Positions 32,309 through 43,610 of a stretch of DNA of 64,000 bases are shown here, piece by piece. The notes under the pieces were generated by a model that worked only from the letters and a program-made list of their open reading frames with translations, was not told where the DNA came from and searched no databases. Made by a program: the position numbers and the translations under genes. The stretch lies in contig NC_053501.1 of the NCBI RefSeq assembly GCF_905171775.1, positions 12,244,844 to 12,308,843 of the forward strand, given 5' to 3'. Each line of letters starts with the position of its first letter. Position 1 is the first letter of the stretch. The stretch is from Rana temporaria (Eukaryota; Chordata; Amphibia; Anura; Ranidae).

Positions 32309-33050
32309 TAGCTAGATTCAGAGACGTTTACGCCGGCGTATCAGTAGAGCCATCGTAACTCTGAATCTATGCCGTCGTAAATTTAAGCGTATTCTGGAAA
32401 CCAGATACGCTTAAATTAGGCTAAGATACGAGCGGCGTAAGTCTCCTACGCCGTCGTATCTTAGGGTGCATATTTACGCTGGCCGCTAGTTGGCGCTTCC
32501 GTTGATTTCGGCGTAGAATATGCAAATGAGCTAGATACGCCGATTCAGAAACGTACGTGCACCCGGTCCATTTTTTTAGGTCGTTTACGTAAGGCTTTTT
32601 CCGGCGTAAAGTTAGTCGAACAAAAAGCTGGCCTAGCCAATGTTAAGTATGGACGTCGTTCCCGCGTCAAATTTTGAAATGTTTACATCATTTGCGTAAC
32701 TCGTCCGTGAATGGGGCTGGACGTAATTTACGTTCACGTCGAAACCAATACGTCCTTGCAGGGTACTTTGGAGCAATGCACACTGGGATATGTCCACGGA
32801 CAGCGCATGCGCCGTTCGAAAAAAACGTCAATCCAGTCGGGTCACGAATAATTTGCATAAAACACGCCCACCGCTTCACAATTTGAATTAGGCGCGCTTA
32901 GGCCTGCACATTTACGCTACGCCGCCGTAACTTAGGACGCAAGTGCTTTGTGAATACAGCACCTGCCTCTCTAACTTACCGCGGCATAGCATAAATACGA
33001 TAAGCTACGCCGCCTCAAACATACGCCGCCCTACGTGAATCTAGCAGCTA
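32309..33050 (+). mobile_element. MITE-1 copy, TAGCTAGATTCA variant
   Basis: 742 bp from TAGCTAGATTCAGAG to TGAATCTAGCAGCTA. It lies inside a repeat with AAAATAAGACCTA and AAAATAAGCCCTAG phrases on both sides (32279-32308, 33051-33105, and again 33925-33985). Confidence 0.65.
32480..32498 (+). promoter_or_regulatory. Decayed CTCF-like motif in MITE-1
   Basis: TGGCCGCTAGTTGGCGCTT has one G to T change in the core compared with 24541-24559, at the same distance (about 175 bp) from the element end. Confidence 0.3.
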
Positions 33051-33105
33051 GTGTTAGTTTCCAGGGGGCTGCAATATAAGCCCTACCCTGAAAATAAGCC
33101 CTAGT

Positions 33106-33840
33106 TTAACGACTTCAGTACATGCCATTTCCACCCCCTTCCTGCCCAGGCCAATTTTCAGCTTTCAGCGCTGTCACACTTTGAATGACAATTGCGTGGT
33201 CGTGCGCCGTTGTACCCAAATTACATTTTGATCCATTTTTTCCCCACAAATAGAGCTTTCTTTGGGGGTATTTGATCACCTCCTGCGTTTTTTATTTTTG
33301 TGCTATAAACAAAAAATAACTGACAATTTTGAAAAAAAAAACAATATTTATTACTTTTTGCTATAATAAATATCCCAATTTTTTTAATATTTTTTTTCTC
33401 AGTTTAGGCCGATACGTATTCTTCTACATATTTTTGGTAATACAAATCGCAATAAGCGTTTATTGATTGGTTTGCGCAAAAATTATAGCGTCTACAAAAT
33501 AGGGGATAGATTTATGTAATTTGTCCAAATTTTTTTTTTATCTACTAATGACGGTGATCTGCGATTTTTATCGTGACTGTGACATTGCGGCAGACACTTT
33601 TGACACTATTTGGTGACCAGTGACATTATTAAGCGATCAGTGCTATAAAAATGCACTGATTACTGTATAAATGTGACTGGCAGGGAAGGAGTTAACACTA
33701 GGGGGCGATCAAGGGGTTAAATATGTGTCCTAGGGAGTGATTCTAACTATGGGGGGGAGGGGACTGATGAGGGGAGGAGACCGATCGGTGTTCCTGCATA
33801 CAAGGAACATACAATCAGTATGCCTGCACGTGTCACATAT
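33106..33840 (+). repeat. Divergent TTAA-1 element, right end unclear
   Basis: Starts TTAACGACTTCAGTACATGCC and follows the TTAA-1 plan through GTTAACACTAGGGGGCG and a GGGGTTAA at 33713-33720. It then continues with family-like sequence (GGGAGTGATTCTAACTATGG) to about 33840. Confidence 0.5.
33696..33707 (+). promoter_or_regulatory. CTCF-like motif in divergent TTAA-1
   Basis: CACTAGGGGGCG matches the CACNAGGGGGCG core in register, better than the other TTAA-1 copies. Confidence 0.4.
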
Positions 33841-34149
33841 CCCCCCCCCTGCTTTCTGGCCTTGGACTTCGGGCTGAATCCCCTGGTCTTTTTGCCACCT
33901 AGCAACGCCCCTGACCTCACCCCACATAATAAGCCCTACTGTGTCTTTTGTTGCCAAAATTAATATAAGACCTGCGCTTAGTTTCAGGGAAACCCGGTAA
34001 CCATCCCATTACAAAACCATGGTCATTAAACTGGAGTTGGCCCAACTAATAACAGTTTGATTGTCCTCTGTGCCAGCCCCAGGGAAGAAATCTGTAAATT
34101 TCCTGGACTGTTGGGAGCTGGAGGAGAACAGCGCGGTGGGTGGGAGCGC
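33841..34149. other. Repeat remnants, no gene recognised
   Basis: Contains the closing part of the AATAAGCCCTA/TATAAGACCTG repeat (33925-33985) and unassigned DNA. Confidence 0.4.
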
Positions 34150-34330
34150 CTTTAGTCATCCCAACACCAACGTCTGTCATTTCAGAGCCGTTGTTTCTAA
34201 TTTTTAGAGACTCCATAATGACTGGAACAGTACCACTGGATTGGCGTAAGGCCAATGTGGTACCTATATTTAAAATGGAATCAAATTCTTTACCAAGTAA
34301 CTTCAGACCTGTTAGTTTAACCACTACTAC
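34150..34330 (+). pseudogene. LINE reverse-transcriptase fragment
   Basis: One frame reads IFRDSIMTGTVPLDWRKANV, then VPIFK, then NFRPVSLT. This is the start of a non-LTR reverse-transcriptase domain (CR1/L2/Rex type pattern: W-ANVVPIFK, N-RPVSLT). About 60 codons survive; catalytic motifs are absent. Confidence 0.7.
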
Positions 34331-34746
34331 AGCACGGGCCTAAAAATCTGGGAGGACGTCAATAGACATCCTCCCCTTTGCATGCACAATGCGCGCCCCC
34401 TGTATGCGATTCCAACGCGCAAAAAAATGATGAGGCCAAAATTAACTTTTTGGCTTAAAAGCAAAACGTTATGTGTGGTGTAAAACTAACACTGCACATC
34501 ACCCTGAACACGCCATCCACACCGTGAAACATGGAGGTGGCAGAATCATGTGGTGGGGATGCTTTTCTTCAGCAGGGACAGGGAAGCTTGTAAGAGTTGA
34601 TGGGAAGATGAATGGAGCCAAATACAGGACAATCTTCGAAGAAAACCTGTTATGCCGCGTACACAGATTGGCTTGCATACACACGGTCACACAAAAGTTC
34701 TCTGAACTTTCAACCGTCAAGAATGCGTGACGTACAACACTATGAC

Positions 34747-35372
34747 TATATGGCATATTCGAATATTCGCGAATAACTCGAATTTCGCGGCCAAAATTCG
34801 CTATTCCGAATATTCGTAATTTTTCTAATTTATTTTTAAAACAGATCACATCCTATCGACGTCTAAAAGCATTGCTGGTATGATTAGAGACCCTGGGCAG
34901 AGTAGCTAAGCTGAGGCGATCCTTTTATGTTGCCGAATATTCGCAATCGCGAATATTCGATTTCCGAATATTCGCGAATACTTTCTCCGCCCTTCTTTTG
35001 CATCAGAGCCAATCAGAGTTCTCCTACCACAGTTGTCAAAATTTCGCAATCAATTTCGCATTAGCGAAATTTCGATAAAATATCACGAATATTCGCGAAT
35101 ACTTTCTCCGCCCTTCTTTTGCATCAGAGCCAATTAGAGTTCTCCTACCACAGTTGTCAAAATTTCTCAATCAATTTCGCATTCGCATTAGCGAAATTTC
35201 GATAAAATATCACGAATATTCGTGAATACTTTCTCCGCCCTTCTTTTGCATCAGAGCCAATCAGAGTTCTCCTACCACAGTTGTCAAAATTTCGCAATCA
35301 ATTTCGCAAATATTCGTCTATATATTCGTGATATATCGCGAAATCGAATATGGCGTATTCCGCTCAACACTA
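34747..35372. mobile_element. hAT-like element with 8-bp TSD, inside the MITE-2
   Basis: ACTATGAC occurs at 34739-34746 and 35373-35380. The right end reads GCTCAACACTA, i.e. TAGTGTTGAGC on the other strand, a TAGNG-type hAT end. The left end is degenerate. The interior is AT-rich with many TCGCGAATA/CGAATATTCG palindromes. Confidence 0.7.
34966..35335. repeat. Three tandem units of 121-127 bp
   Basis: The phrase GAATACTTTCTCCGCCCTTC starts near 34976, 35097 and 35224. The second unit has a 6-bp extra CATTCG-type insertion near 35180. Lies inside the hAT-like element. Confidence 0.75.
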
Positions 35373-36189
35373 ACTATGACGAGCTGAGAAAATTAGGTTC
35401 AATGCTTTCCCAAGCATGCGTCGAATTGTTTCCGAGCATGTGTCGGAATTATGCGCATCGGAATTGCTACAGAGAATCTGAATTTTCCCGATTGGAATTC
35501 CGACCAAAAACTCACATCTGACTTTTCTTGTCGTAAATTCCGACCATGTGTACGTAGAGTCTGCAACAGACTTGAGACTGGGGTGGAGGTTCACCTTCCA
35601 GCAGGACAACGACCCTAAACATACAGCCAGAGCTACAATGGAATGGTTAAGATCAAAGCATATTCATGTGTTAGAATGGCCCAGTCACAGCCCAGACCTA
35701 AATCACATTGAGAATCTGTGGCAAGACATGAAAATTGCTGATCACAGACGCTCTCCATCCAATCTGACAGAGCTTGAGATATTTTACAAAGAAGAATGGG
35801 CAGAAATGTCCCTCTCTAGATGAGCAAAGCTGGTAGAGACACCCCCAAAAAGACTTGCAGCTGTAATTGCAGAGAAAGGCGGATCTACAAAGAATAGGAG
35901 GGCACCATACAAATGTACCCCCCACACTTTTCACATATTTATTTGTAAAAAAAAATTAAAACCATTTATCATTTTCCTTCCACTTCACAATTATGTGCCA
36001 CTTGTGTTGGTCTATCACATAAAATCCCAATACAATACATTTACGTTTTTGGTTGTAACATGGCAGAATGTGGAACATTTCAAGGGGTATGAATACTTTT
36101 TCCAGGCACCGTATATATATATATATATTCTACAAACAAATGATGAACACTTACCATTCTGGTGGGCAGTGTTTTAAATAATCAACTTC

Positions 36190-36650
36190 TTAAAGCGGAG
36201 TTCCAACCACAATTAGCATTTTTTAAATGTATGTCCTTTCATCCTGCGTTTTTATAATATAAATCCAGTCACTTACTATTTTACAATCCGCCGCCGCTCC
36301 GCATAGTTATTCAAAAAAGATAGTTTATAAAACTATGTCTACACCTTTGTCATTTTGCTTGTGGGCATTGTGAAGCCTACAAGCACTTACTTCCTGGAAG
36401 TCTTGGATGGGGAGTGATAATTGGACAGCGCGCTGCATCCTGGGAAATGATGACACACATTTCCCAGGAGCATTAGAGGGAGATGATGTCAGAATCCTAG
36501 GTGGTTTCAAAGGCAGATTTCGTGGGACCGCATAGCAACAGGCATTTCCAGATGAGTAAAAAAAAAATATATTATTTTTTTTTTCCTTTTTTAGGTCTAA
36601 TGAGCACAATAATGAAAAAAAAAAAATTGGGATGGAAACTCCACTTTAAA
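36190..36650. mobile_element. Family H MITE
   Basis: 461 bp with inverted ends TTAAAGCGGAGTTCCAACC and GGATGGAAACTCCACTTTAA. No coding capacity. Relatives at 43611, 53855, 57340 and 61756. Confidence 0.6.
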
Positions 36651-37100
36651 GAGCTCTAGGTACCCCTGGCATGTTAGAAAGTGTTTTCCCCACCGGGCAC
36701 TGCCCACTACTGGGTCTTTGGTGATGTAGCGGCCAGTGGAAGGAACTACAGCAACTATTGATCAGCACGTTACCAAACATATCCAGAAGTGTTGCATAGC
36801 AGAGGTATTTGGAGAATTTTAATGGGGCAAAAACTGACATACCGTATATACTCGAGTATAAGCCGAGTTTTTCAGCACATTTTTTTTGTGCTGAAAATGC
36901 CCCCCTTGGCTTATACTCGAGTCACTTTTCTGCGCCTGATCTCCCGGACTTTGGGGACCCAGTATTGACCCCAAACTTGGCACACACGTAGCCCCACTCT
37001 ACCTCTACAAGTGTGCAAAGTTTGACCTACGGCTGGGGAGCACCGATTTTTCAAAACCGGGCACCCCTTCTATAGACTCCAATAATAAACGTCAGTCTAG

Positions 37101-37262
37101 TCATGGGCACAGTAAGGCATGGGCACAGTGAGGCATGGACACAGTGAGGCATGGGCACAGTGAGGCATGGACACCGTGAGGCATGGACACAGTGAGGCAT
37201 GGGCACAGTGAGGCATGGGCACAGTGAGGCATGGGTACAGTGAGGCATGCACATGGACACAG
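37101..37262 (+). repeat. 16-bp minisatellite
   Basis: About ten units of GCACAGTGAGGCATGG, resumed for about three units at 37960-38000 after the MITE-1. Confidence 0.85.
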
Positions 37263-37263
37263 T

Positions 37264-37959
37264 GGCCCAGATTCACAAAGCACTTACACCGAAGTATAAC
37301 AAGTTACGCCGACGTAAGTGCAAATGTGCGCCGTCGTATCTGTGCGCCAGACCCACAAACAGATATGCGCCTAAAACCAGGCTACACCCCGCCGACGTAG
37401 CTTGCTTACGCCCGCATAGGGTGGGCGCACATTTAGGCTGGGCGCATGTTGCCGCTCCCATTGATTAGCCATTCAAACATGCAAATGAGGGAAATACGGT
37501 GATTCACGAACCTGCGTGCGCCCGACGCAGGCTACGTGAGGTGCGCGTAAGTTGTACGTCCGGCGTAAAGTTATTCCCCATAAAGGAGGGGCAACCCAGC
37601 AGCAGACATGCAAAGGTCTGCACCAGGGAACACAAGCCGGAGTATTTTACGTTGGACGTGTGTTTGGCTGGGCGTAGGTTACGTTCACGCCGTACACACT
37701 GATCCGGCGTAGTTTAGGCAGTTGTTCCGACTTGTTGTGAGTAGTGAGCAGGCGCAGGGGGACGCGTCCACGTCACGGCGCATGCGCAGTTCGTGATACG
37801 TATCTGTCTGGCGCTCGGCCAATCATTTGCATGGGTCACGCCCACTTCCACCTACGCCGGCGTACGCCTTCGAATCCCACGCCACTCTGGCGCAGCGTTG
37901 GGAGCACTGGCTTGCTGAATGCGGCGTAATGTGCGCCTTGCTCTCGGTGAATCTGGGCC
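37264..37959. mobile_element. MITE-1 copy inside the 16-bp array
   Basis: 696 bp from GGCCCAGATTCACAAAGC to GGTGAATCTGGGCC. It lies between two parts of the same minisatellite. Confidence 0.7.
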
Positions 37960-38102
37960 ATTGAGGCAAAGTGAGGCACAGTGAGGCATGCAGATGGACA
38001 CCCTAGGCTTATACTCGAGTCAATATGTTTTCCCAGTTTTGTTGTGGTAAAATTAGGTGCCTCGGCTTATATCCGGGTCGGCTTATACTCGAGTATATAC
38101 GC

Positions 38103-38669
38103 TACATCATAATCCCGAACTATTTTATCTATTTTTGTGTGACATCTCCTTCATGCCCGGCTGTCACGGAACTCAGATTGTACAACACATGCCCTCGCTG
38201 TGCCCAGGGGAACCTTGTCTGACCTTCCAGTCTGCATTATTCCAGCAATAAAGGATGATATGTGCATTTTATATTGATTAATATAAAGCAGCAGAGTAAC
38301 AAAGTCAAATCATTTGCATATTTATCAAGAGGCTTCACAAACTACTGGGTAATAAACCATTCACTACAGGCGCTTTATTATGACAAATGGGAACACAGCA
38401 ACTGGAATGACAAAATATGTACATAAATGTTAATAAACTTGTATTTTAAGGAAATGTCAATAAGATGAGTAATATATACAGTATGTACTTGAAAATGAGT
38501 TCTCCCAACATCAAATCATTGAACTGTGCATATAAAATTTTACTTTGAATTTATGAAGCGCTTTTTCCAAGCATTTGAATGTTGGCAATTAAAAACAGCT
38601 ACAGTCTGTGTTTAATTTACATTGCAGGAATAAGGAATTCATCCAACACAAAATACAACTGCGATGTGC
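38103..38669. other. Low-copy AT-rich DNA, no gene recognised
   Basis: No frames with domains and no repeat shared within the window. Confidence 0.4.
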
Positions 38670-40552
38670 TAAGGGCCCACTAGGGACCAGTAACTCTGCT
38701 GAGAGTGTAAATTACCCATTTACTAAACCCAAATGACTGGAGATTTAGATAAGAAAGCAGCTAATACATTCACTAGAGACTGGTGACATCACTGAGAATG
38801 CAGCCTATCCATTCACTAGAGAGAGGTGACATCACTGAGAATGCAGCCTATCCAATCACTAGAGACCGGTGACATCACTGAGAATGCAGCCTATCCATTC
38901 ACTAGAGAGCGGTGACATCACTGAGAATGCAGCCTATCCATTCACTAGAGAGCGGTGACATCACTGAGAATGCAGTCTATCCATTCACTAGAGAGAGGTG
39001 ACATCACTGAGAATGCAGCCTATCCAATCACTAGAGACCGGTGACATCACTGAGAATGCAGCCTATCCATTCACTAGAGAGCGGTGACATCACTGAGAAT
39101 GCAGCCTATACATTCACTAGAGAGCGGTGACATCACTGAGAATGCAGTCTATCCATTCACTAGAGACCAGTGACATCACTAAGAATGCAGCCTATCCATT
39201 CACTAGAGAGCAGTGACATCACTGAGAATGCAGCCTATCCATTCACTAGAGACCAGTGACATCACTGAGAATGCAGCCTATCCATTCACTAGAGACCGGT
39301 GACATCACTAAGAATGCAGCCTATCCATTCACTAGATACCGGTGACATCACTGAGAATGCAGCCTATCCATTCACTAGAGACCAGTGACATCACTGAGAA
39401 TGCAGCCTATCCATTCACTAGAGACCAGTGACATCACTGAGAATGCAGCCTATCCATTCACTAGAGAGCAGTGACATCACTGAGAATGCAGCCTAGCCAT
39501 TCACTAGAGACCGGTGACATCACTGAGAATAAAGCCTATCCATTCACTAGAGACCGGTGACATCACTGAGAATGCAGCCTATCCATTCACTAGAGAGCAG
39601 TGACATCACTGAGAATGCAGCCTATACATTCACTAGAGACCAGTGACATCACTGAGAATGCAGCCTATCCATTCACTAGAGACCAGTGACATCACTGAGA
39701 ATGCAGCCTATCCATTCACTAGAGAGCAGTGACATCACTGAGAATGCAGCCTAGCCATTCACTAGAGACCGGTGACATCACTGAGAATAAAGCCTATCCA
39801 TTCACTAGAGACCGGTGACATCACTGAGAATGCAGCCTATCCATTCACTAGAGAGCAGTGACATCACTGAGAATGCAGCCTAGCCATTCACTAGAGACCG
39901 GTGACATCACTGAGAATAAAGCCTATCCATTCACTAGAGACCGGTGACATCACTGAGAATGCAGCCTATCCATTCACTAGAGAGCGGTGACATCACTGAG
40001 AATGCAGCCTATCCATTCACTAGAGAGCGGTGACATCACTGAGAATGCAGTCTATCCATTCACTAGAGACCAGTGACATCACTAAGAATGCAGCCTATCC
40101 ATTCACTAGAGAGCAGTGACATCACTGAGAATGCAGCCTATCCATTCACTAGAGAGCAGTGACATCACTGAGAATGCAGCCTATCCATTCACTAGAGAGT
40201 GGTGACATCACTGAGAATGCAGCCTATCCATTCACTAGAGAGCAGTGACATCACTGAGAATGCAGCCTATCCATTCACTAGAGAGCAGTGACATCACTGA
40301 GAATGCAGCCTATCTATTCACTAGAGACTGGTGACATCACTGAGAATGCAGCCTATCCATTCACTAGAGACCGGTGACATCACTGAGAATGCAGCCTATC
40401 TATTCACTAGAGAGCGGTGACATCACTGAGAATGCAGCCTATCCATTCACTAGAGAGCAGTGACATCACTGAGAATGCAGCCTATCTATTCACTAGAGAC
40501 TGGTGACATCACTGAGAATGCAGCCTATCCATTCACTAGAGAGCAGTGACAT
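38670..40552 (+). repeat. 43-bp satellite array
   Basis: About 42 units of 43 bp from 38766 to 40552 (CCATTCACTAGAGACCGGTG, ACATCACTGAGAATGCAGCC, TAT). They vary mainly at GAGACC/GAGAGC and CGG/CAG. One strongly diverged unit (GGGACCAGTAACTCTGCTGA ... CCATTTACTA) precedes the array at 38670-38730. Every unit contains TGACATCA. The array stops mid-unit at GTGACAT. Confidence 0.95.
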
Positions 40553-40793
40553 GCGATCGGTGAGCCAGGGAAGGAACCGACCAGCACCGGATGTTAGCGA
40601 TAGAGACGTCCGGTGGACCAGATGGTCCACAAAGTCTCTACGATTGTTTGGAGGCCGGGCGCGATGTTATGATGTCACGCCTGAAGCTGTGTTTGATGGC
40701 AGAGTGGCAACAATTGATGGGCACAGTGAGGCTGCAATTTGACTTGGAAGCTGAGATCTTTTTTTTTATTTATTTTATGCTTTTCAGACTAGC

Positions 40794-41765
40794 ACAGTAG
40801 CTGTGTTAGATGGCACAGTTGCGTCAATTAATGGCACAGTGGCTACAATTGATGGCACAGTGGCTGCATTTGATGGGCACAGTGGCGACAATTGATGGCA
40901 CAGTGGCTATGTGTGATGGCACAGTGACTGCGTTTGATGGCACAGTGGCTGCGTTTGATGGGCACAGTGGCGACAGTTGATGGCACAGTGGCTGCGTGTG
41001 ATGGCACAGTGGCTGCATTTGACGGCACAGTGGCTGTGTTTGTGCAAAAATATGGAGGAAAACTTGGACAGCCGCACTCCAAAAAACGTTCCTTTTATTA
41101 AAACAGGTCACAAAAAATACATGCCACAGCAAAAAAATAGGACAGAAGCTGACGCGTTTCACACTGTAGCTCAGTGCTTAATCATTGATGGGCACAGTGG
41201 CGACAATTAATGGCACCATGGCTGCGTTTGATGTCACAGTGGCGACAATTGATGGCACAGTGGCTGCGTTTGATGTCACAGTAGCTGCGTTTGATGGCAC
41301 AGTGGCTGTGTTTGATGGGCACAGTGGTGACAATTAATGGCACCATGGCTGCGTTTGATGTCACAGTGGCGACAATTGATGGCACAGTGGCTGCATTTGA
41401 TGTCACAGTGGCTGCGTTTGATGGCACAGTGGCTGTGTTTGATGGGCACAGTGGTGACAATTAATGGCACAATGGCTGCATTTGATGGCACAGTGGCTGC
41501 GTTTGATGGCACAGTGGCTGCGTTTGATGGCACAGTGGCGACAATTGATGGCACAGTGGCTGCGTTTGATGGCACAGTGGCTGCATTTGATGGCACAGTG
41601 GCTGCGTTTGATGGGCACAGTGGCTGTGTTTGATGGCACAGTGGCGACAATTGATGGCACAGTGGCTGCGTTTGATGGCACAGTGACTGCGTTTGATGGC
41701 ACAGTGGCTGCGTTTGATGGCACAGTGCCAACAATTGATGGGCACAGTGAGGCTGCAATTGATGG
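40794..41765 (+). repeat. 21-bp minisatellite
   Basis: Units of GATGGCACAGTGGCTGCGTTT with GGCGACAATT variants and some 22-bp units (extra G). Interrupted by foreign DNA at 41043-41183. Related phrases flank it at 40690-40745. Frames read through it are artefacts. Confidence 0.9.
41043..41183 (-). repeat. Interspersed repeat fragment splitting the 21-bp array
   Basis: About 141 bp containing GACGCGTTTCACACTGTAGC and TTTTATTAAAACAGG, unrelated to the array. On the minus strand it has an AATAAA-like TAATAAAAGG. It may be a LINE/SINE end; family not recognised. Confidence 0.5.
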
Positions 41766-42647
41766 TTTTTTTTTTCATTTGTTTGCGCCCCCCCCAAAAA
41801 TTTTGAGCGCCAGCTTCCACTGGATTAAAGGTAATCTAAGGTTGAGAAAAAAAAGAGATTCTTTTAATCAGAGGACACATTTCTCTCATCTCCCCTACTG
41901 CATAAATCAAAGAAGCCAATGATAAATGATGAACGTCCTCTTTATTCTCCAACACAATAAGCCACACATCGGAGGCCATTGCTTTCACAAACACCAAGAA
42001 GATTAAAGAGAATTGAGTGAAGCTCGAAAAAGTTCCAAATTCAAACAGCTATTTAGGTAATTAATAGCAAAGGGACATTCTTTTCAAGATCTTTATTCTC
42101 CTTTCCTTTTTTTTGGTCAAGTTGAAAAAGAGACCATCTCTCGACAGAGCGATCTCTAATTACTTCGGAGTGACAAGTTGCAGGTAGACACGCAATCAAC
42201 TGTTTGTCACAATGCTTACCCATTTATTTATTTTTCATTGCCAATTTACTTTGGAATAGAAAAGCTTTGATTTTGCTACAATAAAAATGCCTTTTTGGAA
42301 GAGATATTGAGATTTAAATGCTTAAAAAAAAAAAAAAAAAAAGCATTGTTTAATCGGATAATCTATCAGCCCATTGATTCGCAATTCACAACATTTTTAA
42401 CACACAAGAGTGACTAAAGATTTGTTTATTATTCTTATCTTCTCTTTTTTTATGTGAGTCTCTCCTTTTATAGCTCTGTTTTCCTAATTGCTTTCCGTTT
42501 GACAATTTTTTCCAGCATTGTAATGTGTACCAGGTATTTAATCCAATGTCTTTCACCTGTGCCTATTACGCTGTTGGCACATTGCGTTACCACAAAGGAC
42601 TATTCTTTACTATATTTCTTTCTCGCTTCATTTTCTTTTTTTTCCCT
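41766..42647. other. Low-copy AT-rich DNA, no gene recognised
   Basis: The first 55 bp (GCGCCCCCCCCAAAAATTTT) look like a repeat end. The rest is unique, with an A-run at 42323-42342. Confidence 0.4.
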
Positions 42648-43610
42648 TTAACCACTTAAGGACAGGACCAATATGCTGCTAAATGACCCAAGGGGTTTTT
42701 ACAAGTCGGCACTGCGTCGATTTAACAGACAATTGCGCGGTCGTGCGATGTGGCTCCCAAACAAAATTGGCGTCCTTTTTTCCCCACAAATAGAGCTTTC
42801 TTTTGGTGGTATTTGATCACCTCTGCGGTTTTTATTTTTTGCGCTATAAACAAAAATAGAGCGACAATTTTGAAAAAAATGCAATATTTTTTACTTTTTG
42901 CTATAATAAATATCCCCAAAAACATATATATAAAAAAAAAATTGTCCTCAGTTTAGGCCGATACGTATTCTTCTACCTATTTTTGGTTTGCGCAAAATTT
43001 ATAGCGTTTACAAAATAGGGGATAGTTTTATTTATTTTATTTTTTTTTTGTACTAATGGCGGCGATCAGCGTTTTTTTTCGTGCCTGCGACATTATGGCG
43101 GACACTTTGGACAATTTTTACACATTTTTGGGACCATTGTCTTTTTCACAGCAAAAAATGCATTTAAATTGCATTGTTTATTGTGAAAATGACAGTTGCA
43201 GTTTGGGAGTTAACCACAGGGGGCGCTGTAGGAGTTGGGGTTCACCTAGTGTGTGTTTACAACTGTAGGGGGGTGTGGCTGTAGGTCTGACGTCATCGAT
43301 TGTGTCCCCCTATAAAAGGGAACACTCGATCGATCACGGCGCCACAGTGAAGCACGGGGAAGCCGTGTTTACATACAGCTCTCCCCGTTCTTTAGCTCTG
43401 GGGAGCGATCGCGAGGGGGCGGCTAGAAACGAATAGCCACACCCTCGTCCCGGATCGCTCGACAGCCACGGGAACCGCTGCATGTACCAGGGGGGGTTCC
43501 CGATTGGACCCCCGACCCAGGTCTAGGCAGGGACGTACAGGTACGCCAATGTTCCTGTATGTGCCATTCTGCCGACGTATATGTACATGCGGCGGTCCGG
43601 AAGTGGTTAA
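42648..43610 (+). mobile_element. TTAA-1 element, full length
   Basis: 963 bp, best-preserved ends of the family: TTAACCACTTAAGG and CCGGAAGTGGTTAA. An internal stem pairs GGAGCGATCGCGAGGG with CCCTCGTCCCGGATCGCTC-like sequence (43400-43460). No transposase. The TTAA target suggests piggyBac-type mobilisation (inference). Confidence 0.75.
43214..43228 (+). promoter_or_regulatory. CTCF-like core in TTAA-1 copy
   Basis: CCACAGGGGGCGCTG, as at 21913-21927. Confidence 0.35.

Larger units (their letters stand above)
34653..35554. mobile_element. MITE-2 inserted in Tc1-B
   Basis: Starts TGCCGCGTACACAG directly after TTA (34650-34652). On the right it stops at GTGTACG followed by TAGAGTC, so about five terminal bases and part of the TSD seem deleted. 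It carries the hAT-like insertion 34747-35372. Confidence 0.7.
34458..36112 (+). pseudogene. Tc1-B element, transposase split by a nested MITE-2
   Basis: Upstream piece 34458-34652 codes for the centre of a Tc1 transposase (TVKHGGG, MWWGCFSSAGTG). The downstream piece 35555-35823 continues with FTFQQDNDPKHTA (second catalytic Asp) and LEWPSHSPDLNHIENLWQ. The terminal repeat ends GGTATGAATACTTTTTCCAGGCACCGTATA near 36112. The HTH region and left terminal repeat are missing. The two pieces are contiguous in the protein across the insertion. Confidence 0.8.
36841..38102. mobile_element. Family F element with internal minisatellite and nested MITE-1
   Basis: Ends ACCGTATATACTCGAGTATA and TATACTCGAGTATATACG are inverted repeats. 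Subterminal hairpins AAGCCGAG/CTCGGCTT and TTTTTGTGCTGAAAA are visible. The 16-bp array and a MITE-1 (37264-37959) lie inside. Confidence 0.6.

Noticed and set aside
37051..37283. Cys/His-rich frames (CPCLTVPMPHC type)
   Set aside because: Translation of the 16-bp minisatellite; no zinc-finger spacing that holds beyond the repeat.
38766..40552. Possible CRISPR array (regular 43-bp repeats)
   Set aside because: There are no unique spacers; units are contiguous, and the context is vertebrate transposon DNA. It is a satellite.
41276..41922. Repetitive frames with MAQWLRLMAQW-type or HCAIKRSHC-type proteins
   Set aside because: They arise from translating the 21-bp minisatellite, whose length is a multiple of three. 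Both strands give frames and no start or domain context supports a gene.
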